DNA from: Sphingomonadaceae bacterium
GTDB taxonomy: Bacteria > Pseudomonadota > Alphaproteobacteria > Sphingomonadales > Sphingomonadaceae
Direction of reading: 5' to 3'
DNA length: 6,051 bases
Assembly (NCBI GenBank): GCA_016462305.1
Contig: JAEMTM010000043.1
Coordinates: forward strand, 7,600-13,650
Shown here: in pieces, positions 1 to 5,857 of the stretch
Layout: every line of letters begins with the position of its first letter
Position numbering within the stretch: position 1 is the first letter of the stretch
Program-made: the position numbers and the translations under genes
The notes under the pieces: model-generated
The model's database searches: none
What the model was told of the DNA's origin: nothing
The model's input: the letters and a program-made list of their open reading frames with translations, nothing else

Positions 1-45
1 GAGCAAAATCAAACCGCCAATGCTGATTCCAACTGTTCTTCCCAT
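1..45 (-). CDS. N-terminus of a probable membrane protein (partial, cut by left edge)
   Basis: An ATG at 43-45 on the minus strand opens a frame that stays open to the window edge. It reads MGRTVGISIGGLILL, a short polar start followed by a hydrophobic run that looks like the beginning of a transmembrane segment or signal anchor. A GGGGG stretch (52-56) lies 6 nt upstream and could act as a weak ribosome binding site. A second in-frame ATG at 106-108 would add 21 residues of non-hydrophobic sequence and has a poorer upstream context, so the 45 start is preferred. A candidate EcfG-type promoter lies at 72-96 on the same strand. Only 15 residues are visible, so the family cannot be named and the gene itself is tentative. 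Confidence 0.4.
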   Translation of the reverse strand, partial: MGRTVGISIGGLILL

Positions 46-71
46 GGCAAGCCCCCGTTTCCTGACACTGA

Positions 72-96
72 AACAGGATAATTTCGGACAAGTTCC
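72..96 (-). promoter_or_regulatory. Candidate EcfG (general stress sigma factor) type promoter
   Basis: Read on the minus strand, GGAAC (92-96) is followed after exactly 16 nt by TGTT (72-75). The known alphaproteobacterial EcfG consensus is GGAAC, 16-17 nt, then CGTT, so this is a full -35 match and 3 of 4 in the -10. Transcription would begin about 20 nt before the ATG at 45, a sensible leader length. The -35 lies inside a perfect 11-bp palindrome, TTCCGCCGGAA (93-103). The match comes from short motifs and could be chance. Confidence 0.35.
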
Positions 97-124
97 GCCG
101 GAATGCATAACCCAGTCGTTTTCT

Positions 125-141
125 AAGCCAATTTGTGGCTT
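125..141 (-). terminator. Hairpin just after the Lrp-family gene; weak terminator candidate
   Basis: A 6-bp perfect stem (AAGCCA at 125-130 pairing with TGGCTT at 136-141) with a 5-nt loop begins 3 bp beyond the stop codon of the Lrp/AsnC gene. In the direction of that gene the stem is followed by AGAAAA rather than a T-run. It is therefore not a classical intrinsic terminator, although the position fits one. Confidence 0.3.
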
Positions 142-143
142 TG

Positions 144-614
144 TTATGCGTCAAAAAGACGCGGCGGAACGGCTCGATTCACTACTTCGCGTAACGCAAA
201 TGCAGTTTCAATCCGTGCCACCCGGGGCAAGCGGGCAATTTCCTGCCGGTGGATGATTTCATAATCCTCGATTGATGCGGCACGCACGACCAGCAGATAA
301 TCATTCCGCCCGCTCATGAGGTGACAGCGGATGGTCGACGGGCTGTTGACAACCGCAGCCTCAAACGCGGCCATCGCCTCCTCGCTTTGGCTGTCGAGGG
401 TGATTGTCACCATCACCGTCGCCCCCAACCCCAATTTGCGTAAGTTCACATCCGCGCGATAGCCACGCAATATGCCTTCATCTTCCAAGGCTTTTTGCCG
501 ACGCGCCGCCGCGCTTGGGGACAGTCCAGCGGCATCACCCAGTTCCATCTGAGTCGCGCGGCCATTTGTCACTAACGCACCCAATAATTTACGGTCCGCC
601 CGATCAAGTTGCAT
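144..614 (-). CDS. Lrp/AsnC-family transcriptional regulator, probable regulator of ald
   Basis: This 156-residue protein has the normal length and layout of the Lrp/AsnC family. An N-terminal helix-turn-helix (about residues 4-50, with the recognition part near LSPSAAARRQKALEDEGIL) is followed by a RAM/AsnC effector-binding domain (about 66-142). The family-typical stretches LMSGRNDYLLVV (99-110) and IETAFALREV (135-144) are visible. Such proteins bind DNA as dimers or octamers and often sense amino acids. The start at 612-614 gives the usual MxLDxxDRKLL opening; a GTG at 654-656 would add 14 unlikely residues and lies inside the candidate operator dyad. A GGA lies 10 nt upstream of the chosen start. 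The gene diverges from alanine dehydrogenase, an arrangement known for AldR-type regulators, where alanine is the usual signal. That it controls ald here is inference from position. Confidence 0.93.
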   Translation of the reverse strand: MQLDRADRKLLGALVTNGRATQMELGDAAGLSPSAAARRQKALEDEGILRGYRADVNLRKLGLGATVMVTITLDSQSEEAMAAFEAAVVNSPSTIRCHLMSGRNDYLLVVRAASIEDYEIIHRQEIARLPRVARIETAFALREVVNRAVPPRLFDA

Positions 615-640
615 ATTATTTTCATCCAATACAAGAAATA

Positions 641-675
641 CGACGAATATATGCACTAAATGTCCATATAAGTCG
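641..675. promoter_or_regulatory. Imperfect dyad in the lrp/ald intergenic region; candidate Lrp-family operator
   Basis: Between the divergent genes lies an inverted repeat with inner arms TATATG (648-653) and CATATA (665-670) separated by 11 nt. Outer arms CGAC (641-644) and GTCG (672-675) flank it, with a 3-versus-1 nt bulge between inner and outer arms. AT-rich imperfect dyads of this kind are typical Lrp/AsnC binding sites, and this is the likely place to control both genes. I could not identify a convincing -35/-10 pair for ald; TATAAG at 667-672 is one possible -10. Confidence 0.35.
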
Positions 676-730
676 AATCTTTGCGGAGTTTCGGCATCAC
701 GACAATGCTAATCTATGAATTCTTATTCTG

Positions 731-736
731 AGGAGG
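731..736 (+). promoter_or_regulatory. Strong ribosome binding site of ald
   Basis: AGGAGG, a perfect Shine-Dalgarno core, ends 7 nt before the ATG at 744. It fixes the ald start and predicts efficient translation. Confidence 0.9.
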
Positions 737-743
737 AAAAATC

Positions 744-1871
744 ATGCGTGTCGGCGTCCCGAGCGAAATCAAGGTTCATGAATATCGCGTTGGCCTAACC
801 CCCGGTGCCGTGCGCGAATATGTGGCCGCTGGTCATCAGGTGGTGGTGCAATCAGGCGCTGGCGCGGGCATCATGGCACATGATGACGCCTATCGCGCCG
901 CCGGGGCAGAAATCGCTGCGACCGCACAGGAAATTTTCGCTGGCTGCGACATGATCATCAAGGTCAAGGAGCCGCAGCCAAGCGAATGGGTGCAACTTCG
1001 CCCCGGCCAATTGCTCTTCACCTATTTGCATCTTGCACCCGATCCAGAGCAAGCAAAGGGCCTGATCGCCAGCGGATGCACCGCCATTGCGTATGAAACC
1101 GTGACCGATGATCGTGGCACCCTACCCCTATTGGCGCCCATGAGCGAAGTTGCCGGTCGCCTCGCCATTGAAGCCGCTGGCCAAGCCATGCGCCGCAGCG
1201 AAGGTGGCGCAGGCATATTGCTCGGCGGCGTCCCCGGCGTTCCGGCTGGCCGCGTCACGGTATTGGGCGGCGGCGTTGTTGGCACGCATGCGGCACGGAT
1301 GGCCGTTGGCCTTGGCGCGGAGGTCACCATCCTTGACCGTTCGATCCCGCGCTTGCGCCAACTCGATGAGATGTTCAACGGACGGGTACGCACGCGCTAT
1401 TCGACGCTTGAAACCATCGACCATGAAATCAGCATATCCGACGCCGTCATTGGCGCAGTGCTTGTTCCGGGTGCAAGCGCTCCACGCCTTGTTACCCGCG
1501 AAATGCTGAAGCGGATGAAGCCCGGTGCGGTCTTGGTCGATGTCGCTATTGACCAAGGTGGCTGCTTTGAAACATCGCGCGCAACCACGCATACCGACCC
1601 CACCTATGTCGTTGACGGCATTATTCATTATTGCGTCGCAAACATGCCAGGTGCCGTGCCACAGACCAGCGCAGCCGCGCTCAACAACGCGACTCTGCCT
1701 TATGGCCTGGCGCTTGCAGATAACGGCATTGCCGCGCTAGACAGCAGCACAGAAACCGGACGCGGCTTGCTGGCCGGTTTGAACGTGCATCAGGGTAAAG
1801 TCACCAGCCAAGCCGTTGCGGAAAGCCTCAACCTTGCATTTGTTGCGCCCGAAACGGCCCTCACTGCGTGA
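744..1871 (+). CDS. ald: Alanine dehydrogenase (EC 1.4.1.1)
   Basis: This 375-residue cytoplasmic enzyme reversibly converts L-alanine, NAD+ and water to pyruvate, ammonium and NADH, letting alanine serve as carbon and nitrogen source. Its length is normal for the family (about 370). The N-terminus MRVGVPSEIKVHEYRVGLTP is the family signature. Every residue known to matter in characterised Ald enzymes is at the matching position: pyruvate-binding Arg15 and Lys75, catalytic His96, Ser134, cofactor-ribose-binding Asp198 and catalytic Asp270. The Rossmann glycine motif GGGVVG is at 175-180. The pattern matches Ald rather than the related transhydrogenase alpha subunit or saccharopine dehydrogenase. 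A perfect ribosome binding site precedes the ATG. It diverges from an Lrp/AsnC regulator, its likely controller, and is followed 31 bp later by a LacI-family gene that may share its transcript. Confidence 0.97.
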   Translation: MRVGVPSEIKVHEYRVGLTPGAVREYVAAGHQVVVQSGAGAGIMAHDDAYRAAGAEIAATAQEIFAGCDMIIKVKEPQPSEWVQLRPGQLLFTYLHLAPDPEQAKGLIASGCTAIAYETVTDDRGTLPLLAPMSEVAGRLAIEAAGQAMRRSEGGAGILLGGVPGVPAGRVTVLGGGVVGTHAARMAVGLGAEVTILDRSIPRLRQLDEMFNGRVRTRYSTLETIDHEISISDAVIGAVLVPGASAPRLVTREMLKRMKPGAVLVDVAIDQGGCFETSRATTHTDPTYVVDGIIHYCVANMPGAVPQTSAAALNNATLPYGLALADNGIAALDSSTETGRGLLAGLNVHQGKVTSQAVAESLNLAFVAPETALTA

Positions 1872-1902
1872 CTTGACCGCTTGCTAGTGCTAATGGCGCG
1901 CA

Positions 1903-2919
1903 ATGCGTAAAGAGGGGCGCGTTACAGCGCATCAAATTGCGGCCATGCTTGGGGTATCGCAACCCACGGTGTCACGTGCCTTGCGCGGGGATAAGAAAGT
2001 CAATGAAACCACGCGCGCGCGCATCGTCGCGCTCGCAAACGAACTCAATTACTCGGTTGACCACAACGCCCTTCGCCTGCGCACGCAGCAGACATATTCG
2101 ATCGCGCTTGTCATCCTGTGTCGGCAGGGTGAAAATCGGGCGCGTATAAACCCTTTTTATTTGTCTTTATTGGGCTGCATTGCGGCATCCGCTGCGGAAC
2201 GCGGCTATAATCTCATCATCTCGTTTCAGGACTCCCCGGCAAATTTCTTTGCCAATTACACCGGCAGCCGACAGGCCGATGGCCTCATCGTCATTGGCAG
2301 CGGTCAGAATATCGCAGGTTGGCAGTTTTTCGGCGAATATGCCCGACACAAAACGCCGATGATCTGCTGGGGCGCCAGCAAAGAAGACCTGATTTCGATC
2401 AAAAGCGACAATGTGCAAGGCGCACGACTGGCCATTGACCATTTGTTGCAACAGGGGTGTCAAAATATCGCCTATATTGGTCCCACCCATAGCGAGCAGC
2501 CCCAGTTTCAGGACCGGCTGACAACTTATATGGCGCAATTGTCGGCTAAGGCTATGCAGCCCATTTGCCCACCGCTCCCCGAAAACGCCGTGCGTGAAGA
2601 CCAAGGCTATGCCGCAGTCCAGGGCCTCATCCGCGACAAAATTGCGTTCGATGGCTTGTTCTGTGCGAATGATTTTATCGCGCTGGGTGCCATGCGCGCG
2701 CTGGACGAGCATGCTATTGCCGTAGGCAAGGATGTGCGCGTCATCGGGTTTGATGGAATCGCGATGGGCGCTTATGCGCAGCCGCCGCTCACCACAATTG
2801 AGCAGGATTATGTGCAAGCAGGCGAAACGCTGGTCAAAGCGTTAATCGCCGTGCTCAAAGGCGAAGCGCCAAGCATCGCCCCTGTACCGGTCAGGCTGCT
2901 CATTCGCGGAACAGCCTAA
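1903..2919 (+). CDS. LacI/GalR-family transcriptional regulator
   Basis: The protein has 338 residues, normal for the family. A LacI helix-turn-helix spans about residues 8-28 (QIAAMLGVSQPTVSRALRGD), with the hinge helix near 50-62. A periplasmic-binding-protein-like effector domain follows from about 65, with typical elements SIKSDN (165-170), the helix and strand near 175-193, CANDFIALGAMRAL (254-267) and VIGFDG (280-285). Members usually repress carbohydrate genes and are released by a sugar or sugar phosphate; the ligand cannot be read from the sequence. An in-frame stop (1891-1893) lies only three codons before the ATG, which forces this start, yet no Shine-Dalgarno sequence precedes it. 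The 31-bp gap to ald, with no clear promoter or terminator, suggests co-transcription. No sugar gene is nearby, so its target is unknown; ald, acs or a distant regulon are all possible. Confidence 0.93.
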   Translation: MRKEGRVTAHQIAAMLGVSQPTVSRALRGDKKVNETTRARIVALANELNYSVDHNALRLRTQQTYSIALVILCRQGENRARINPFYLSLLGCIAASAAERGYNLIISFQDSPANFFANYTGSRQADGLIVIGSGQNIAGWQFFGEYARHKTPMICWGASKEDLISIKSDNVQGARLAIDHLLQQGCQNIAYIGPTHSEQPQFQDRLTTYMAQLSAKAMQPICPPLPENAVREDQGYAAVQGLIRDKIAFDGLFCANDFIALGAMRALDEHAIAVGKDVRVIGFDGIAMGAYAQPPLTTIEQDYVQAGETLVKALIAVLKGEAPSIAPVPVRLLIRGTA

Positions 2920-2937
2920 AGCCGGGGTGATTTAGGC
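2914..2937. terminator. Inverted repeat spanning the convergent lacI-family and acs stop codons
   Basis: GCCTAAA (2914-2920) and TTTAGGC (2931-2937) form a perfect 7-bp inverted repeat around a 10-nt GC-rich loop. Each arm carries the TAA of one of the two convergent genes, and both proteins end in Ala-stop (GCC TAA). A shared bidirectional terminator is conceivable in this 12-bp gap, but no T-run follows in either direction, so the call is weak. Confidence 0.3.
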
Positions 2938-4869
2938 GGCGGAGGACCTTGATTGCACCAACATCTCCACGACCGACGGATCGGCGAGAGTTGAGACGTC
3001 TCCTAAGTTAGACACATCCCCTTCGGCAATTTTGCGCAATATCCGGCGCATGATTTTTCCGGAGCGCGTTTTCGGCAAAGCTGGGGCAAAATGGATGACA
3101 TCTGGCGTTGCGATCGGGCCGATTTCATGGCGCACCCATTTGATGAGGTCAGCCCGCATGTCCGCTGACTCCACCTCATGCGCATTGAGCGTAACATAAG
3201 CGTAAATGCCCTGCCCTTTAATGTCATGCGGGAAACCCACCACCGCTGCCTCGGCGACTTTGGCATGGGCAACAAGAGCGCTTTCGACTTCGGCAGTGCC
3301 CATGCGGTGGCCCGAAACATTGATCACGTCGTCAACCCGTCCGGTAATCCAATAATCACCGTCCGCATCACGCCTACATCCATCGCCCGTGAAATATTTG
3401 CCGGGATAGGTCGTGAAATAGGTTTGGAAAAACCGTTCATGATCGCCCCACACCGTGCGCATCTGCCCAGGCCAGCTATCGACGATACACAAATTGCCAT
3501 CGGTCGCGCCTTCCAGCAATGTGCCGTCGCCGTCGACAAGCACGGGCTGCACGCCGAACATCGGCTTTGACGCTGCGCCCGGTTTCAACGCGTGCGCGCC
3601 CGGTAAAGGTGTCATCATCGTCGCGCCCGTTTCGGTTTGCCAATAGGTGTCGACAATGGGGCAGCGACCTTCGCCAACCACATGATAATACCACTCCCAT
3701 GCCTCAGGATTGATAGGCTCCCCCACCGACCCCAGCAAACGCAGCGAACTGCGCGAGGTTTTCTGCACCCACGCATCGCCTTCACGCATGAGTGATCGCA
3801 GGGCCGTGGGCGCACCGTAGAAAATATTGACTTGGTGGCGGTCAACAATTTGCCAGAACCGGCTGTGGTCGGGATAATTGGGAACCCCTTCAAACATAAC
3901 GGTCGTCGCACCATTGGCGAGCGGGCCATACACGACATAGCTATGGCCCGTGACCCAGCCAATGTCGGCGGCACACCAATATATTTCGCCCGGCGTATAG
4001 TTGAACACATAATGATGCGTCATCGCTGCCCACACCAGATACCCGCCGGTTGTGTGCAACACGCCCTTTGGTTTTCCGGTGGACCCCGACGTGTATAATA
4101 TGAACAGCGGGTCTTCTGCGCCCATGATTTCGGGCGCGCAATCGCTGGGGACACCCATGCGGACATCATGGTACCAGACATCGCGACCCCCCTGCATGAC
4201 GATGTCGTTTCCAACATGGCGCACCACAAGGCACGCCTTGACCGACGCGCAATGCGTCAGCGCGGCATCCACATTCTGCTTCAACGGCACCAGCTTCCCG
4301 CCACGCATGCCGGCATCGGCTGTGATGACAATATTGGAATCGCAATCCTGAATGCGCCCCGCAAGCGCTTCAGGCGAAAAACCGCCAAATACGATAGAAT
4401 GGATTGCCCCAATGCGGGTGCAGGCGAGCATGGCCATCGCGGCTTCGGGAATCATCGGCATATAGATGGTGATGCGATCACCCTTTTGTGCGCCTAAAGC
4501 CTTCAAAGCGTTGGCCATCAGGCAGACCTCGGCATGCAGCTCGCCAAAAGTAATCCGCCGTTGCTGCGACGGGTCATCGCCCTCCCAGATAATCGCGATG
4601 TCATCTTTGCGTTCGGGCAAATGCCGATCAATGCAGTTTACAGAGACATTCAACGCGCCATCCTCAAACCATTTGATGCCGAAATCCGTTTCGTTGAAAC
4701 TGGTATTCTTCACTTTGGTAAATGGGGTCATCCAGTCGAGACGCTTGGCCTCCTCGCGCCAAAAGCTATCCGGATCGCGGACCGATTGGGCATAAGCAGT
4801 GTTGTAGCCTTCCGTCGTGACAAACGCCTTTTTCTTCCAATCATCCGAAACAGGATAGATTTCCGACAT
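2932..4869 (-). CDS. acs: Acetyl-CoA synthetase, AMP-forming (EC 6.2.1.1)
   Basis: At 645 residues this is a full-length Acs. It activates acetate with ATP to acetyl-AMP, then transfers the acetyl group to CoA, feeding the TCA and glyoxylate cycles. Visible elements in order: N-terminal Acs extension; P-loop YTSGSTGKPKGV (259-270); the stretch around WVTGHSYVVYGPL (305-317); YWQTETG (409-415), whose Trp410 corresponds to the Trp that restricts the acyl pocket to acetate; FTGDG with ribose-binding Asp496; GRVDD (510-514), whose Asp513 is the domain hinge; HRMG with Arg522; and the C-terminal SGK with Lys605. Residue numbers run four behind the Salmonella enzyme throughout. Lys605 matches the lysine that Pat-type acetyltransferases modify to switch Acs off, so the same control is possible; no acetylase or deacetylase gene is in the window. 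The ATG follows GGGAG by 8 nt. Confidence 0.97.
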   Translation of the reverse strand: MSEIYPVSDDWKKKAFVTTEGYNTAYAQSVRDPDSFWREEAKRLDWMTPFTKVKNTSFNETDFGIKWFEDGALNVSVNCIDRHLPERKDDIAIIWEGDDPSQQRRITFGELHAEVCLMANALKALGAQKGDRITIYMPMIPEAAMAMLACTRIGAIHSIVFGGFSPEALAGRIQDCDSNIVITADAGMRGGKLVPLKQNVDAALTHCASVKACLVVRHVGNDIVMQGGRDVWYHDVRMGVPSDCAPEIMGAEDPLFILYTSGSTGKPKGVLHTTGGYLVWAAMTHHYVFNYTPGEIYWCAADIGWVTGHSYVVYGPLANGATTVMFEGVPNYPDHSRFWQIVDRHQVNIFYGAPTALRSLMREGDAWVQKTSRSSLRLLGSVGEPINPEAWEWYYHVVGEGRCPIVDTYWQTETGATMMTPLPGAHALKPGAASKPMFGVQPVLVDGDGTLLEGATDGNLCIVDSWPGQMRTVWGDHERFFQTYFTTYPGKYFTGDGCRRDADGDYWITGRVDDVINVSGHRMGTAEVESALVAHAKVAEAAVVGFPHDIKGQGIYAYVTLNAHEVESADMRADLIKWVRHEIGPIATPDVIHFAPALPKTRSGKIMRRILRKIAEGDVSNLGDVSTLADPSVVEMLVQSRSSAA

Positions 4870-5140
4870 TTTGCCTTCTCCCTAAAATTGCCATGTCTAC
4901 GTCAGAATGAAGCCGCCAGCGTCCATCTGCACCCCCGAACTAACGCCAAAGTCTAACTATCCACAACGGCAAAATCGAGTGACGATAACATCTTCTACAC
5001 ATGGGGCCGGCAAAAGCCGAAGGGGAAAAGGGTCATACACAATATGAAATTGGCCTTTTGGGTGCGTGCGGGAGAGGCGGGACCGAATTTGGGCAACTGG
5101 AACACGGCGCTGCAATCCTCCTTTGGACGTCTACACCGCG
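4870..5140. other. Intergenic region upstream of acs; no convincing gene
   Basis: This 271-bp stretch separates the TetR-family gene from acs, both on the minus strand, and must contain the acs promoter unless acs is read through from tetR. I see no good sigma-70 pair. The sequence CGGCAAAA occurs twice, at 4967-4974 and 5008-5015, 41 bp apart; the second copy forms a small hairpin (CGGC 5008-5011 with GCCG 5016-5019) without a T-run. A good Shine-Dalgarno string (AGGAGG, minus strand, 5117-5122) precedes a GTG at 5103-5105 and an open frame of 36 codons ending at 4995, but the peptide resembles no family I know. Confidence 0.5.
4878..4882 (-). promoter_or_regulatory. Ribosome binding site of acs
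   Basis: On the minus strand GGGAG lies 8 nt before the acs ATG (4867-4869), with an additional GAAGG even closer. It supports the chosen start, which also gives the usual Acs N-terminal length. Confidence 0.7.
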
Positions 5141-5764
5141 TCAGACCAGTCCGCGCAGATAGCCAATAATCAGGGCGTCGAGCTCTACTAGCCAATCGTC
5201 TTTAGCGGCCGGTGGAAGTTTAATGGCCGCCGAGAAGGCCGCATGTGCGGTCGTGATCAGCAGTTTGCACACTGTCTCGATCCGAGTTTGATGGGCGGAC
5301 GCGATGAAGGGTTGCAGCGCCTGACTCAGGTTAAGGGCAACTTGGTCATCTTCGCCAAAGGCATAGCCTGTCCCGGCAAAGACACGGTCAGAGGCTTCTG
5401 CAAGAACCACATAAGCAGGATTGGCTTCATAAAAGATCAAAAATGGTTCGAGAAAATCGCGGGCCGCCCGCTCAATTGACTCCGGTGGAACGGCCTGTTG
5501 GCGTTGCAGGTTGCTTTGCGCAATCGCTGCAATCTCGGCACCAAATCTTTCCACCAAAGCGGTTAAGAGGGCGGCGCGATTGGGAAAAAATTGGTAGAGC
5601 GAGCCGGGCGAGGCGGCTGCCTGCTTGGCAACCATATCCATTTTTAGCCCTTCGGCCCCATGCACCAGAATCAAGTCTGCCGCCGCATCCAACAGGCTGC
5701 CTACGCGGCGATGACCACGGTCTTGGCTGGGTGCTTTGGCTTTAGGCGCAGCGCTGACCGTCAT
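5141..5764 (-). CDS. TetR/AcrR-family transcriptional regulator
   Basis: This 207-residue protein has a TetR-type N-terminal DNA-binding domain. After a basic, disordered-looking leader of about 20 residues, helix 1 is near 21-36 and the helix-turn-helix at about 39-61 contains the family's hallmark DMVAKQAAASPGSLYQFFPNRAALL. The rest is a helical ligand-binding and dimerisation domain with no recognisable ligand signature. I chose the ATG at 5762-5764; a TTG at 5777-5779 would add five residues and is less likely. It diverges from a flavin amine oxidase gene across 93 bp containing an inverted repeat, the standard layout for a TetR repressor of its neighbour and itself. That target is inferred from position. 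Acs, 271 bp downstream on the same strand, is a less likely partner. Confidence 0.92.
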   Translation of the reverse strand: MTVSAAPKAKAPSQDRGHRRVGSLLDAAADLILVHGAEGLKMDMVAKQAAASPGSLYQFFPNRAALLTALVERFGAEIAAIAQSNLQRQQAVPPESIERAARDFLEPFLIFYEANPAYVVLAEASDRVFAGTGYAFGEDDQVALNLSQALQPFIASAHQTRIETVCKLLITTAHAAFSAAIKLPPAAKDDWLVELDALIIGYLRGLV

Positions 5765-5790
5765 CAATTTAACTCGCAATCAAAACAGCT

Positions 5791-5819
5791 TTGACAATAT
5801 AAGATTGTTCTCATATTTG
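5791..5819 (+). promoter_or_regulatory. Sigma-70 type promoter candidate for the amine oxidase gene
   Basis: A perfect -35 TTGACA (5791-5796) is followed after 17 nt by TATTTG (5814-5819), a weaker -10. The transcript would start near 5826, about 30 nt before the ATG at 5858, leaving room for the ribosome binding site. Confidence 0.5.
5794..5808. promoter_or_regulatory. Inverted repeat, candidate TetR-family operator
   Basis: ACAAT (5794-5798) and ATTGT (5804-5808) form a 15-bp inverted repeat with a 5-nt centre. It overlaps the -35 and spacer of the plus-strand promoter and the -10 region of the minus-strand promoter, so one bound dimer could block both. Two further perfect palindromes lie nearby: TTTGCAAA (5816-5823) and AATATCATATT (5833-5843). 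The region is AT-rich, so short palindromes can arise by chance. Confidence 0.45.
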
Positions 5820-5822
5820 CAA
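5794..5822 (-). promoter_or_regulatory. Promoter candidate for the TetR-family gene
   Basis: On the minus strand TTGCAA (5817-5822) is followed after 17 nt by TATTGT (5794-5799). A better -10, TATATT (5796-5801), lies at a 15-nt spacing. Either way the promoter is back to back with that of the amine oxidase gene and overlaps the inverted repeat, as expected for an autoregulated repressor. Confidence 0.4.
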
Positions 5823-5857
5823 ACACGAGATTAATATCATATTTTGGAAAGAGGCCA

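Noticed and set aside
20..256. 78-codon open frame on the plus strand
   Set aside because: It runs across the end of the Lrp-family gene on the opposite strand, has no ribosome binding site and encodes no recognisable protein.
1022..1628. Long minus-strand and alternate-frame open frames inside ald
   Set aside because: They are shadows of a GC-rich coding region whose true frame is a full, conserved alanine dehydrogenase.
1873..1894. TTGACC with GCTAAT as a promoter for the lacI-family gene
   Set aside because: The spacing between the two elements is only 10 nt, too short for a sigma-70 promoter.
5060..5095. Minus-strand stretch TTCGGTCCCGCCTCTCCC resembles the 3' end of a tRNA-Ser
   Set aside because: No T-stem partner is present upstream, no anticodon or D arm can be folded, and no terminal CCA follows at the right place. 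Treated as chance similarity.
4995..5195. 66-codon open frame on the minus strand overlapping the end of the TetR-family gene, including a 36-codon version from GTG 5103-5105 behind AGGAGG
   Set aside because: The peptide has no recognisable domain or family likeness, overlaps the tetR coding end in another frame, and the Shine-Dalgarno to GTG spacing of 11 nt is long. A real small protein cannot be excluded but is not supported.
5816..5823. TTTGCAAA palindrome, reminiscent of sites for short-chain acyl-CoA regulators of the PccR type
   Set aside because: Those sites are paired copies with a 4-nt gap; only one copy is present, in AT-rich DNA, and not in front of acs.
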